64,000 nucleotides of DNA from Mycobacterium paraterrae (GTDB lineage: Bacteria; Actinomycetota; Actinomycetes; Mycobacteriales; Mycobacteriaceae): assembly GCF_022430545.2 (NCBI RefSeq), contig NZ_CP092488.2, positions 1,302,001-1,366,000 on the forward strand, read 5' to 3'. Every line of letters starts with the position of its first letter. Positions within the stretch are counted from its first letter, which is position 1. This document shows, in pieces, positions 42,901-52,340 of the stretch. The position numbers and the translations under genes are program-made. The notes under the pieces were generated by a model. That model did no database searches. It saw nothing but the letters and a program-made list of their open reading frames with translations, and was not told the origin of the DNA.

Positions 42901-43683
42901 CTAGCGCCGCAAGTAGTCCAACTGAGCCTCCACCGACCACTCCGCGACGTCCCACAGCTCCTCGTCGACGTCGACGTAGACGTGCTCGACGACCTGCCGT
43001 GTGGTCGCCTCGTCGCCGAGTTCGCGCAGCGCCGACCGGATCTGGTCGAGCCGCTGTTCGCGGTGTGCGAGGTAGCCCTCGGCAACGGCTGCTATGTCGG
43101 GCAGGTCGGGGCCGTGGCCGGGCAGTACCGTTCGCCCGCCCAGACCGCGTAGCCGCTGCAGCGAATCCAGGTAATCGGCCAGGCTGCCGTCCTCGTTGTC
43201 GATGACGGTCGTGCCGCGGCCCAGCACGGTGTCCGCGGTCAGCACCGCGTCGTCGAGGACGAAGGACAGCGAGTCTGCGGTATGACCAGGCGTGGCCCAC
43301 ACCGTGATTCGCAGTCCCGCGGCATCGATCACCTCGCCATCGACGAGCTCGCGCGACAACCCGCGCAGGAATCCGCTGCCCGCCGAGCGCACGGGTGCCC
43401 CGGTCCGGTCGACCAGCTTGTCGATGGCGTCGGTGTGGTCACCGTGCCGGTGGCTGATCAACACCAGCGCGATGCGGCCGGCAGCGGCGACGGCCGCGAT
43501 GTGTTCGTCGTCGTCGGGTCCGGGATCGACGACGACGACCTCGTCGCTGCCGGGCGCCCGCAGCACCCAGGTATTCGTGCCGTCCAGCGTCATCTTGCCC
43601 GGATTGTTGGCCAGCAGCACCGACGCGGTAGCGGTGACCGGACGCAGTTGTCCGTAGGCGGGGTGCTGCAGAGCCTCAGGCAT
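42901..43683 (-). CDS. Metallo-beta-lactamase-fold hydrolase (Rv3677c type)
   Basis: 260 residues. Zinc ligands in SHRHGDHTDAID (HxHxDH), then TPGHTADS and LPGHGPDL; a C-terminal winged helix-like tail as in LACTB2-type hydrolases. These act on nucleic acids or thioesters rather than beta-lactams; the substrate here is unknown. Transcribed after the RidA-like gene with 5 bp between. Confidence 0.87.
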   Translation of the reverse strand: MPEALQHPAYGQLRPVTATASVLLANNPGKMTLDGTNTWVLRAPGSDEVVVVDPGPDDDEHIAAVAAAGRIALVLISHRHGDHTDAIDKLVDRTGAPVRSAGSGFLRGLSRELVDGEVIDAAGLRITVWATPGHTADSLSFVLDDAVLTADTVLGRGTTVIDNEDGSLADYLDSLQRLRGLGGRTVLPGHGPDLPDIAAVAEGYLAHREQRLDQIRSALRELGDEATTRQVVEHVYVDVDEELWDVAEWSVEAQLDYLRR

Positions 43684-43688
43684 GGCAG

Positions 43689-44144
43689 CTACCCGACCTC
43701 GACCACCAGCTCGACCTCGACCGGGGCGTCCAGCGGCAGTTCGGCGACGCCGACCGCCGAGCGGGCGTGTACGCCAGCCTCGCCGAAGACCTCGGCCAGC
43801 AGATCTGACGCGCCGTTGACGACGCCTGGCTGACCGTTGAATCCTGCTGCGGACGCGACGAATCCGACCACCTTGACGACCTTGACCACCGAGTCGATCC
43901 CGACCAGCGAATCGATCGCCGCCAACGCGTTGAGCGCACAGAGACGGGCCAGTTCCTTGCCCTGCTCGGGCGTGACATCAATGCCTACCTTGCCAGCGTG
44001 GACCAGCTTGCCGCCCTGCATCGGCAGTTGGCCGGAGGTGTAGACGACGTTGCCGGTTTGCACCGCCGGCACGTACGACCCCAACGGCTGCACGACGACC
44101 GGCAACTCGACGCCGAGCTCCTCGAGCCGGGTCGTCGCGGTCAC
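43689..44144 (-). CDS. RidA/YjgF-family protein (Rv3678c)
   Basis: 151 residues from GTG 44144, slightly longer than the usual 125-130. Features: VYTSGQLPMQGGKLVHAGKV and ALNALAAIDS. Typical RidA proteins deaminate reactive enamine/imine intermediates using a conserved Arg near the C-terminus. Here the motif region reads HARSAVGVAELPLDAPVEVE, which keeps that Arg. The start overlaps the stop of the small DUF4177-like gene as GTGA. Confidence 0.87.
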   Translation of the reverse strand: MTATTRLEELGVELPVVVQPLGSYVPAVQTGNVVYTSGQLPMQGGKLVHAGKVGIDVTPEQGKELARLCALNALAAIDSLVGIDSVVKVVKVVGFVASAAGFNGQPGVVNGASDLLAEVFGEAGVHARSAVGVAELPLDAPVEVELVVEVG

Positions 44145-44302
44145 TTGGGGCGTTTCAGGTATGCGACGTGTTGCTCGCCGGTGGGGCCGGGCAGCACGGA
44201 CACCAGCTCCCAGCCGTCGGCTCCCCACTGGTCGAGGATCTGCTTGGTGGCGTGGGTCAACAGCGGGACGGTTGCGTATTCCCAGGTGGTGGGTTGGCTC
44301 AT
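44141..44302 (-). CDS. Small DUF4177-like protein (Rv3678A type)
   Basis: 53 residues: MSQPTTWEYATVPLLTHATK, then DQWGADGWELVSVLPG and YLKRP. The W-E-Y-x-T-V start and DGWELVSV are the DUF4177 hallmark. It is translationally coupled to the RidA-like gene. Function unknown. Confidence 0.8.
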   Translation of the reverse strand: MSQPTTWEYATVPLLTHATKQILDQWGADGWELVSVLPGPTGEQHVAYLKRPK

Positions 44303-44341
44303 GTCGCGAGCTTATCGGCAGCGGATTTCGGTGAGCCGGCA

Positions 44342-44455
44342 CCCGACGACGATGCACGCCGCAAGGCGGCGTGAGGAGGAGTCGGGTAAACGATGGCGCC
44401 CGACGACGATGCACGCCGCAAGGCGGCGTGAGGAGGAGTCGGGCCAACGATGGTT
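44342..44455 (+). repeat. Two tandem 57-bp MIRU-like repeats
   Basis: Units at 44342-44398 and 44399-44455 differ at only a few bases. Each contains CCCGACGACGATGCACGCC, a hairpin CGCCGCAAGGCGGCG, and GTGAGGAGGAGTCGGG. They lie between the divergent DUF4177-like and bagA genes, ending 11 bp before the bagA start. Confidence 0.88.
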
Positions 44456-44466
44456 AGCATGCAGGG

Positions 44467-45486
44467 GTGGGGACCACACCTAGCGGCGCCAGCAAAGTCG
44501 GCTGGCCATCGCGATTGTCAAAGGCCCGTCTGCACTTCGTGACCGGCAAGGGCGGCACCGGCAAATCGACCGTCGCCGCGGCGCTGGCGCTCACGCTGGC
44601 CGCTGGCGGACGCAAGGTGTTGCTCGTCGAAGTCGAAGGGCGGCAAGGCATTGCGCAGCTCTTCGACGTGCCGCCGCTGCCATACAAAGAGCTCAAGATC
44701 GCGAGCGCCGAGCAAGGCGGCCAAGTGAACGCGCTGGCGATCGACATCGAGGCCGCATTCCTGGAATACCTCGACATGTTCTACAACCTGGGCCTCGCCG
44801 GGAAGGCGATGCGGCGGATCGGCGCGATCGAGTTCGCGACGACGATCGCCCCGGGCCTGCGGGACGTGCTGCTCACCGGCAAAATCAAGGAAGCCGTGAT
44901 CCGCGTCCAGAAGGACAAGACCCCGGTCTACGACGCGATCGTCGTCGACGCGCCGCCCACTGGTCGGATCGCGCGCTTCCTGGACGTCACTCGCGCGGTC
45001 TCCGACCTCGCCAAGGGTGGCCCGGTGTACTCCCAAGCCGAAGGCGTGGTGAAAATCCTGCACTCCGACCAGACCGCGATCCACCTCGTCACGCTGCTGG
45101 AAGCGCTGCCGATGCAGGAGACGAAGGAGGCGATCGACGAACTCCAGGGGCTGAACCTGCCGATCGGGTCCGTCATCGTCAACCGCAACATCCCGACCTA
45201 TTTGCGGCCCGACGATCTCGCCAAGGCCGCCGCCGGTGACGTCGACGCCGAGTCGGTGCGGGCAGGTTTGGCGGCCGCCGGCATCAAGCTCAGTGACGAC
45301 GACTTCGCCGGCTTGTTGACCGAGACCATTCAGCACGCCACCCGGATCATCGCGCGGGCGTCGACTGCGGAGCAGCTCGACGAGCTCGAAGTGCCCCGTC
45401 TCGAGCTGCCGACCATCGCCGACGGCGTTGACCTCGGCAGCTTGTACGAGCTGTCGGAATCGCTTGCGCAGCAGGGAGTTCGATGA
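44467..45486 (+). CDS. bagA: Get3-like/ArsA-type ATPase, subunit A (Rv3679)
   Basis: 339 residues. Deviant Walker A GKGGTGKSTVAAALAL at about 24, followed by ArsA/Get3-type switch regions (VVDAPPTGRIARFLD). Rv3679 and Rv3680 form a soluble complex related to eukaryotic Get3, and mutants show altered handling of stress and glycerol metabolism in M. tuberculosis. GTG start just after the MIRU-like pair. It overlaps bagB by 4 bp. Confidence 0.9.
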   Translation: MGTTPSGASKVGWPSRLSKARLHFVTGKGGTGKSTVAAALALTLAAGGRKVLLVEVEGRQGIAQLFDVPPLPYKELKIASAEQGGQVNALAIDIEAAFLEYLDMFYNLGLAGKAMRRIGAIEFATTIAPGLRDVLLTGKIKEAVIRVQKDKTPVYDAIVVDAPPTGRIARFLDVTRAVSDLAKGGPVYSQAEGVVKILHSDQTAIHLVTLLEALPMQETKEAIDELQGLNLPIGSVIVNRNIPTYLRPDDLAKAAAGDVDAESVRAGLAAAGIKLSDDDFAGLLTETIQHATRIIARASTAEQLDELEVPRLELPTIADGVDLGSLYELSESLAQQGVR

Positions 45487-46613
45487 GCACTACACCTCCG
45501 TTACTGGATATCGCCGGCATTCTGTCCGACACCTCCAACCGCGTCGTGGTGTGCTGCGGCGCGGGCGGGGTCGGCAAGACCACCACCGCGGCGGCCATGG
45601 CGTTACGCGCGGCTGAATACGGGCGCACGGTCGTGGTGCTGACAATCGACCCGGCCAAGCGACTGGCCCAAGCGCTGGGCATCAGCGACCTCGGGAACAC
45701 CCCGCAGCGGGTGCCACTCGATGCCGAGGTGCCCGGTCAGCTCTACGCGATGATGCTCGACATGCGGCGCACCTTCGACGAGATGGTGGTGCAGTACTCC
45801 GGGCCTGATCGCGCGCAGGCGATTCTGGACAACCAGTTCTACCAAACGGTCGCCACGTCGCTGGCCGGCACGCAGGAGTACATGGCGATGGAAAAGCTCG
45901 GCCAGCTGCTGGCCGAGGACCGCTGGGATCTGGTCGTGGTCGACACCCCGCCTTCGCGCAACGCGCTGGATTTTCTCGACGCACCCAAACGGCTGGGCAG
46001 CTTCATGGACAGCCGGTTGTGGAAGCTGTTGCTGGGACCGGGCCGCGGCATCGGCCGGCTGGTGACCGGCGCGGTTGGCCTTGCGATGAAGGCGCTGTCG
46101 ACGGTTCTGGGTTCGCAGATGCTTTCGGACGCGGCCAGTTTCGTCCAATCTTTGGACGCCACCTTCGGCGGCTTTCGCGAGAAGGCGGATCGGACGTACT
46201 CGTTGCTGAAGAGACGCGGCACGCAGTTCGTCGTGGTGTCGGCCGCGGCGCCGGACGCGCTGCGCGAGGCCTCGTTCTTCGTAGATCGGCTGTCGGAGGA
46301 GAAGATGCCGCTGGCCGGGCTGATCCTCAACCGGACCCATCCGATGCTGTGCGCGCTGCCGGTCGAGCGGGCCATCGACGGCGCCGAGACCATCGAAAGC
46401 GACGGCGCCAACGCGTTGACCAAGGCCGTACTGCAGATCCACGCCGATCGTGCGGCGACGTCCAAGCGGGAAATCCGTCTGCTGTCCCGCTTTACCGGCG
46501 CGAACCCCCACGTCTCAATCGTGGGGGTCCCGTCGCTACCGTTCGACGTCTCGGACCTGGATGCGCTGCGCGCCATCGCTGATCAGATGACGGCGAGCTC
46601 GCCCTCGGTCTAG
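45483..46613 (+). CDS. bagB: Get3-like/ArsA-type ATPase, subunit B (Rv3680)
   Basis: 376 residues. Walker A CGAGGVGKTTTAAAMA at about 22, VVDTPPSRNALDFLD at about 155. Partner of the preceding ATPase, start overlapping its stop (ATGA). It converges on whiB4 with a 4-bp overlap. Confidence 0.9.
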   Translation: MSTTPPLLDIAGILSDTSNRVVVCCGAGGVGKTTTAAAMALRAAEYGRTVVVLTIDPAKRLAQALGISDLGNTPQRVPLDAEVPGQLYAMMLDMRRTFDEMVVQYSGPDRAQAILDNQFYQTVATSLAGTQEYMAMEKLGQLLAEDRWDLVVVDTPPSRNALDFLDAPKRLGSFMDSRLWKLLLGPGRGIGRLVTGAVGLAMKALSTVLGSQMLSDAASFVQSLDATFGGFREKADRTYSLLKRRGTQFVVVSAAAPDALREASFFVDRLSEEKMPLAGLILNRTHPMLCALPVERAIDGAETIESDGANALTKAVLQIHADRAATSKREIRLLSRFTGANPHVSIVGVPSLPFDVSDLDALRAIADQMTASSPSV

Positions 46614-46966
46614 CCGACGCTGCGGTGTTTGCGCTGGGTGTTGAAGAACTCGGCCCAGGACACCACTTCGGGGTGCTGCTTGAGCAGCGCGCGACGCTGA
46701 CGTTCGGTCATTCCGCCCCAGACTCCGAACTCCACGCGGTTGTCCAACGCGTCAGCACCGCATTCCAGCATCACCGGGCAGTGCCGGCAGATGACAGCGG
46801 CCTTGCGTTGTGCAGCCCCCCGCACAAAGAGCTCGTCAGGATCAGCGGCCCGGCATAGCGCCTTGGAAACCCAAGTGATTCTCGACTCCGCCTCCGCCCC
46901 GTACAGAACGGCGGTTGTCGGTGCTACCGCGTTTGTCTTACGCGGCGCGGTCCTTATAGCTGACAC
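46610..46966 (-). CDS. whiB4: WhiB4, redox-responsive Fe-S transcription factor
   Basis: 118 residues. Four cluster-binding cysteines at 38, 60, 63 and 69 (C-x21-C-x2-C-x5-C), then the WhiB turn GVWGGMTERQRRAL and a basic C-terminus (RKHR). WhiB4 in M. tuberculosis responds to oxygen and oxidative stress and controls antioxidant genes and nucleoid condensation. GTG start at 46966. Confidence 0.95.
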   Translation of the reverse strand: MSAIRTAPRKTNAVAPTTAVLYGAEAESRITWVSKALCRAADPDELFVRGAAQRKAAVICRHCPVMLECGADALDNRVEFGVWGGMTERQRRALLKQHPEVVSWAEFFNTQRKHRSVG

Positions 46967-47279
46967 CAGCGATTCCCCTTCGCTCTTGCCACCGGTAACC
47001 CCTAATGCGATCTATGCCACACTGCCGCGCTCGGTGTTACCTGTATCTCATTGTGTGGATAAGCTACGTGGTCAGGTACCAATTACGCAACATTCTGGAG
47101 ACGCTTTTTTGGGACGACCGTGCAGTCCGATCATGAACGGGTGCCCGGAGGCCGCTGAGAAACCGCGTGATAGCGTCCTGAGCTGCGGCTGAAAACTACC
47201 TGAGGCGCGGCGCCGGGGGAATTCCAGTTCACCGGACGCTCGCGGAAACCTCGCTCGCGGCGCCGCTAGTGTAGTAGCC
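46967..47279. other. Divergent promoter region of whiB4 and ponA2
   Basis: 313 bp without a gene. It includes A/T-rich parts near 47030-47110 (ATTACGCAACATT, GACGCTTTTTTGGG) that may hold promoters; I could not define boxes with confidence. Confidence 0.4.
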
Positions 47280-49691
47280 ATGTCGGAGCGGCCCGCGACT
47301 GCGGTCACCATCGCCAAGCTCGCCGGGTGTTGCCTACTCGCCAGCGTCATCGTCGCTGCGCTGCTGTTCCCGCTAGCCGGTGGAATCGGCCTGATGTCGA
47401 ACCGCGCGTCCGAGGTCGTCGGCAACGCATCGGCGCAACTCCTGGAGGGCCAGGTGCCCGCGGTGACGACGATGGTCGACGCCAAGGGCAACACCATTGC
47501 ATGGCTGTACTCGCAGCGCCGGTTCGAGGTGCCCAGCGACAAGATCGCCAACACCATGAAGCTCGCCATCGTCTCCATCGAGGACAAGCGGTTCGCCGAG
47601 CACAACGGTGTCGACTGGAAGGGCACGCTGACCGGTCTGGCCGGCTACGCCTCCGGCGATGCCGACACCCGGGGTGGCTCCACGCTCGAGCAGCAGTACG
47701 TCAAGAACTACCAACTGCTGGTGATTGCTCAAAGCGATGCCGAAAAGCGCGCCGCCATCGAGACCACTCCGGCGCGCAAGCTGCGTGAGATCCGGATGGC
47801 GCTCACCCTGGACAAGACGTTTTCCAAGCCGGAGATTCTGACCCGCTACCTGAACCTGGTGTCGTTCGGCAACAACGCATTTGGCGTCCAGGACGCCGCG
47901 CAGACGTATTTCGGCATCAACGCCTCGGAGCTGAACTGGCAGCAGGCAGCGTTGCTGGCCGGCATGGTCCAGTCGACCAGCGCACTCAACCCTTACACCA
48001 ATCCGGATGGCGCGCTAGCACGGCGAAACTTGGTGCTGGACACCATGATTCAAAATGTCCCGAATGAGGCTGACGCAATCCGCGCCGCCAAGGCCGAGCC
48101 GCTGGGAATCCTGCCGCAGCCCAACGAATTACCGCGAGGCTGTATCGCGGCCGGGGATCGTGCCTTCTTCTGCGACTACGTGCAGGCCTACCTGTCGCGT
48201 GCCGGCATCAGCAAGGAACAGCTCGCTCGCGGCGGGTACCTGATCCGCACCAACCTCGACCCCGATGTGCAGGAACCGGTCAAACACGCCATCGACCAGT
48301 TCGCCAGCCCAAAGCTGGAGGGCATCGCCAGCGTGATGAGCGTCATCCGGCCGGGCAAGAACTCGCACAAGGTCGTGGCGATGGCCAGCAACCGGACCTA
48401 CGGGCTGAACACCGAGGCCGGTGAGACGATGCGCCCGCAGCCGTTCTCCCTCGTCGGCGACGGCGCGGGGTCCATCTTCAAGATCTTCACCACCGCCGCG
48501 GCGATGCAGATGGGCATGGGCATCAACACCCAGCTCGAAGTGCCGGGCCGGTTCCAGACCAAGGGCATGGGCAACGGCGGCGCGAAGGGTTGCCCGAAGG
48601 AAACCTGGTGTGTGGTCAACGCCGGCAACTACCGCGGGTCGATGAGTGTCACCGACGCGCTGGCGACCTCGCCCAACACCGCGTTCGCCCGGCTGATCCA
48701 GCTGGTCGGGGTGCCGCGCGCGGTCGACATGGCGGTCAAGCTCGGTCTGCGCTCCTACGCCGAGCCGGGCACCGCGCGCAACTACGACCCGGAGAGCAAC
48801 GAAAGCCTGGCCGACTTCATCAAGCGGCAGAACATCGGCTCGTTCACGCTCGGCCCGTTCGAACTCAACGCGCTGGAGCTGTCCAATGTCGCGGCGACGC
48901 TGGCCTCCGGCGGTACGTGGTGCCCGCCGAACCCGATCGACAAGCTGATCGACCGCAACGGCAACCAGGTGTCCGTCACCACCGAGGCGTGTGACCAGGT
49001 GGTGCCCGAAGGCCTGGCCAACACGCTGGCCAACGCCATGAGCAAGGATGCCGTCGGTGGTGGCACCGCGGCCGGATCGGCCGGGGCGGCGGGCTGGAAC
49101 CTGCCGGTGTCCGGAAAGACCGGCACCACCGAGGCGCACCGGTCGTCCGGCTTCGTCGGCTTCACCAATCAGTACGCCGCCGCCAACTACATCTACGACG
49201 ACTCGACCTCGCCGTCGGACTTGTGCTCGTCGCCATTGCGACGCTGCGGAGACGGCAATCTCTACGGTGGTAACGAGCCGGCACGCACCTGGTTCACCGC
49301 AATGAAGCCGATCGCCACCATGTTCGGTGACGTCAAGTTGCCGCCCACCGATCCCGAGTACGTCGAAGGCGGACCGGGATCCCGGGTACCGAGCGTGGCC
49401 GGACTCGACCTGGACGCCGCGCGGCAGCGGCTGAAGGAATCCGGTTTCCAGGTCGCCGAGCAACCGGTCTCGGTGAACAGCAGCGCCAAGTACGGCGAGG
49501 TCGTCGGCACCACACCCAACGGGCAGACAATCCCGGGCGCGGTCGTCACCATCCAGACCAGCAACGGCATCCCACCGCCACCGCCCCCGCCGCCCGACGG
49601 GGCACCGCCCGCGCCGGTGGGATCGCAGGTGATCGAGATTCCGGGCCTGCCGCCCATCACAATTCCGATCCTGGCCCCGCCGCCTCCCTAG
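47280..49691 (+). CDS. ponA2: Class A penicillin-binding protein PonA2
   Basis: 803 residues: N-terminal TM anchor (about 14-36), GT51 glycosyltransferase (EDKRFAEHNGVDWKG at about 100, RGGSTLEQQYVKN), transpeptidase with SxxK (GSIFK at about 398), SPN and KTG (SGKTGTTE at about 615), and a C-terminal PASTA domain (VPSVAGLDLDAARQRLKESG) followed by a Pro-rich tail. It polymerises and cross-links peptidoglycan outside the membrane. Needed for acid and other stress survival in mycobacteria, like MarP in this window. Confidence 0.96.
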   Translation: MSERPATAVTIAKLAGCCLLASVIVAALLFPLAGGIGLMSNRASEVVGNASAQLLEGQVPAVTTMVDAKGNTIAWLYSQRRFEVPSDKIANTMKLAIVSIEDKRFAEHNGVDWKGTLTGLAGYASGDADTRGGSTLEQQYVKNYQLLVIAQSDAEKRAAIETTPARKLREIRMALTLDKTFSKPEILTRYLNLVSFGNNAFGVQDAAQTYFGINASELNWQQAALLAGMVQSTSALNPYTNPDGALARRNLVLDTMIQNVPNEADAIRAAKAEPLGILPQPNELPRGCIAAGDRAFFCDYVQAYLSRAGISKEQLARGGYLIRTNLDPDVQEPVKHAIDQFASPKLEGIASVMSVIRPGKNSHKVVAMASNRTYGLNTEAGETMRPQPFSLVGDGAGSIFKIFTTAAAMQMGMGINTQLEVPGRFQTKGMGNGGAKGCPKETWCVVNAGNYRGSMSVTDALATSPNTAFARLIQLVGVPRAVDMAVKLGLRSYAEPGTARNYDPESNESLADFIKRQNIGSFTLGPFELNALELSNVAATLASGGTWCPPNPIDKLIDRNGNQVSVTTEACDQVVPEGLANTLANAMSKDAVGGGTAAGSAGAAGWNLPVSGKTGTTEAHRSSGFVGFTNQYAAANYIYDDSTSPSDLCSSPLRRCGDGNLYGGNEPARTWFTAMKPIATMFGDVKLPPTDPEYVEGGPGSRVPSVAGLDLDAARQRLKESGFQVAEQPVSVNSSAKYGEVVGTTPNGQTIPGAVVTIQTSNGIPPPPPPPPDGAPPAPVGSQVIEIPGLPPITIPILAPPPP

Positions 49692-49748
49692 CGGCGCCGC
49701 TGGTGTGTGCGCCGCCAACATTCAGCTACCCGCAGTACGCTGGCTCGC

Positions 49749-50705
49749 ATGTCATCGGCTCTCGCTTTCAGGAATGTCGGCGCCGTCGCGCTGGGGTCGG
49801 CCGCCGCCGGACTCGGCTACGCCTCGCTGATCGAGCGCAACGCGTTCGTATTGCGCGAGTTGACCATCCCGGTGCTCGACCCGGGTTCCTCGCCGCTGCG
49901 GGTGCTACACATCAGCGACCTGCACATGCGTCCCGGCCAGCGCCGCAAGCAAGCGTGGCTGCGGGAGCTGGCCGGCCTGGAGCCCGACCTCGTCGTCAAC
50001 ACCGGTGACAATCTGGCGCACCCGCGGGCGGTGCCAGCCGTCGTCCAGAGCCTGGGGGATCTGCTGTCGGTGCCGGGCGTCTTCGTGTTCGGCAGCAACG
50101 ACTACTTCGGCCCACGGCCGAAGAACCCGATGAACTACCTGACCAACCCTGGTCATCGCGTCCATGGACAACCGTTGCCCTGGCAGGACCTGCGGGCAGC
50201 GTTCACCGAACGCGGTTGGCTCGATATGACACACACCCGCCGCGAGTTCGAGGTGGCGGGCCTGCTCGTCGCCGCGGCCGGCGTCGACGACCCGCACATC
50301 GCCCGCGACCGCTATGACGCCATCGCGGGCCCGTCCAGCCCGGCCGCCAACCTCCGGCTGGGGCTGACCCACTCGCCGGAACCGCGGGTGCTGGACCGGT
50401 TCGCCGCCGACGGCTATCAGCTGGTGATGGCCGGACACACGCACGGCGGACAACTGTGCCTGCCGTTTTACGGGGCCCTGGTGACCAACTCGGGTCTGGA
50501 TCGGTCTCGCGCCAAAGGTCCGTCGCGGTGGGGCGCCGAGATGCAATTGCACGTGTCCGCCGGAATCGGCACGTCGCCGTATGCGCCGGTGCGGTTCTGC
50601 TGCCGCCCCGAAGCGACCCTGCTCACACTGATCGCGGCGCCCACCGGGGGCCGCGACTCCGAGCACGACTTAGGACGGTCTCAGCCGACCTATTCGGTGG
50701 GCTGA
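49749..50705 (+). CDS. Metallophosphoesterase (Rv3683 type)
   Basis: 318 residues from ATG 49749 (MSSALAFRNVGAVALG). Calcineurin-type motifs: ISDLHMRPGQ, NTGDNLAH, GSNDYFGP (GNHD variant with Ser), and GHTHGGQL. The N-terminal hydrophobic stretch (VGAVALGSAAAGLGYASL) may anchor it to the membrane. Homologues hydrolyse phosphodiesters or lipid phosphates; substrate unknown. Confidence 0.88.
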   Translation: MSSALAFRNVGAVALGSAAAGLGYASLIERNAFVLRELTIPVLDPGSSPLRVLHISDLHMRPGQRRKQAWLRELAGLEPDLVVNTGDNLAHPRAVPAVVQSLGDLLSVPGVFVFGSNDYFGPRPKNPMNYLTNPGHRVHGQPLPWQDLRAAFTERGWLDMTHTRREFEVAGLLVAAAGVDDPHIARDRYDAIAGPSSPAANLRLGLTHSPEPRVLDRFAADGYQLVMAGHTHGGQLCLPFYGALVTNSGLDRSRAKGPSRWGAEMQLHVSAGIGTSPYAPVRFCCRPEATLLTLIAAPTGGRDSEHDLGRSQPTYSVG

Positions 50706-50709
50706 GCCG

Positions 50710-50877
50710 TCACCGCGCGCCGGTCAGCATTCCACCGCGGGCGGCGTCGTCACCGTGATCGGCCCACAGCTGGTTATCCCACCCGGGATCGGTTTCGCTG
50801 TCGGGCGCAGTCACCAACAGCCACAGCACCCCGAGCACAAGAAGTCCGCCGAACACCACGGCGCCTAAGACCGTCAT
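50710..50877 (-). CDS. Small single-TM protein, 55 residues
   Basis: MTVLGAVVFGGLLVLGVLWL begins a single TM helix, followed by an acidic tail (VTAPDSETDPGWDNQLWADH). It is convergent with the phosphoesterase gene, 4 bp apart. Clean start-to-stop frame with coding-like composition. Function unknown. Confidence 0.6.
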   Translation of the reverse strand: MTVLGAVVFGGLLVLGVLWLLVTAPDSETDPGWDNQLWADHGDDAARGGMLTGAR

Positions 50878-51043
50878 GATTTACCTGCTTCCGTTGCACA
50901 TCGTGCGAGATCAGTCTATTTAGCGGTGCCCGGTTCGGACTTATTCCACGCCGTGATGTGGTGCAGATCGCTCGACGCTCATTCCGCCGCGATGCGCTTT
51001 AGGAGGCTGCCGGGTCGGTGCGATACGCTGTCGTGGCTTTAAT

Positions 51044-51117
<74 letters not shown>

Positions 51118-51134
51118 CTCCTGTTTGAGCAGAT

Positions 51135-51169
51135 GAAGACCCTGATCCCGCGTCTGGATCAGGGTCTTC
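51135..51169. terminator. Hairpin between tRNA-Pro and integrase
   Basis: GAAGACCCTGATCC and GGATCAGGGTCTTC, a perfect 14-bp stem with a 7-nt loop, straddle the integrase stop codon. It could terminate both the tRNA and the integrase transcripts. Confidence 0.65.
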
Positions 51170-52340
51170 GATTCTCCCCAGTTCGCAGCTGGTCCGCAGT
51201 AGCTTCGAGCGACTTCGCCCGGGCCACGTCAAGGGCGGTCGCAACCCGTTCCAAGTCGTCGGGGAATAAGTCAGCATAGGTATCAAGCGTCAAAACCGCT
51301 GATGCGTGGCCGAGCATCGTCTGGACCGCTTTTACGTTCGCGCCCGCGCTGATCGCTAGAGAGGCCGCGGTGTGCCGAAGGTCGCGTGGAGTAACCGAGG
51401 GAAACTCGGCCACTTCTGACACGACGTGCTTCAAGGCCTTGTTGAAGACGCGTGGCCGCCAAAGTGACACCCTGAGCACTCCGCCCTCCGGTGCAGTGAA
51501 GACCAGGTCGTCGCGACCCTTATCGGCTAGGAGGATATTTAGTTCCTCGTTCAGGAACGTGGGGAACGGCACCGTGCGCCGCTCATGACTTTTCGGTGTG
51601 GACCACACCAACTCACCGCGCACTTCTGCAACAGCTTCGCGGACGTGCACACGCTGGCGAGACATGTCGGTATCTCGAGCGTGTAGAGCGGCCATCTCTC
51701 CCCAGCGCAGCCCGGTGTAGGCGAGGAATCGCACTACTGTCGCGCTGCACCCAGTCGCTAGGGCTAAGAGCTCAACCTGCTGGTGGGTCAAATAGCCCCT
51801 GGGTCGATGCAAGCGCCGCGGCAGTTTGACTCCAGCGCAAGGGTTTCGGGCGATCCGCCGGTCTTCGACCGCCATCTCCAGCACTTGACGAAGGATGCCC
51901 ATCGAATTCTCGATTGTCGCGGGACCCGCGCCCGAGTTGACGAGATCCTGCACCCAGGTTTTCACCGCTGTCGGCTGGATGTCGGCGACTGGTACTGGGC
52001 CCCAACGCAACTCAACGTGCGCCGGCCATGTGTACCCACGGGTTGAGGCAGTTGTTGCTTTAAGGTGGCTTTGCGTATCACCCCACTCCCTATGAAGCTC
52101 AGCGACGGTGATACGACCAGCTTTCGGGGTGACATACGTGCCAGTGACGTGGCTGGCAGTGATCTCATCCAGCCAGCGTTTTGCTTCAACCTTTAGGTCG
52201 TACGATTTGGAATGTTCGCGCCCTTGATCGTCGACAAAGCGGGCGAGCCAACGGCGACCTTTGCCTGCGCGCGCGGTCGGTTTTCCGTCGGCGCGACGCC
52301 ATCGATCCTCGACGCCGGCGCGGCGGTTACGTCGTTGCAT
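51159..52340 (-). CDS. Tyrosine-type site-specific integrase
   Basis: 393 residues. N-terminal Arm-binding region (RARRWLARF-like, ITVAELHREWG), core-binding SAM-like region about 70-165, and catalytic residues: Arg in TGLRWGEMAAL, LRHTAASL, GHASAVLTLDTYADL with His/Trp position and nucleophilic Tyr. It would integrate and excise the element at tRNA-Pro. It overlaps the XRE gene stop by 14 bp. Confidence 0.93.
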   Translation of the reverse strand: MQRRNRRAGVEDRWRRADGKPTARAGKGRRWLARFVDDQGREHSKSYDLKVEAKRWLDEITASHVTGTYVTPKAGRITVAELHREWGDTQSHLKATTASTRGYTWPAHVELRWGPVPVADIQPTAVKTWVQDLVNSGAGPATIENSMGILRQVLEMAVEDRRIARNPCAGVKLPRRLHRPRGYLTHQQVELLALATGCSATVVRFLAYTGLRWGEMAALHARDTDMSRQRVHVREAVAEVRGELVWSTPKSHERRTVPFPTFLNEELNILLADKGRDDLVFTAPEGGVLRVSLWRPRVFNKALKHVVSEVAEFPSVTPRDLRHTAASLAISAGANVKAVQTMLGHASAVLTLDTYADLFPDDLERVATALDVARAKSLEATADQLRTGENRRP

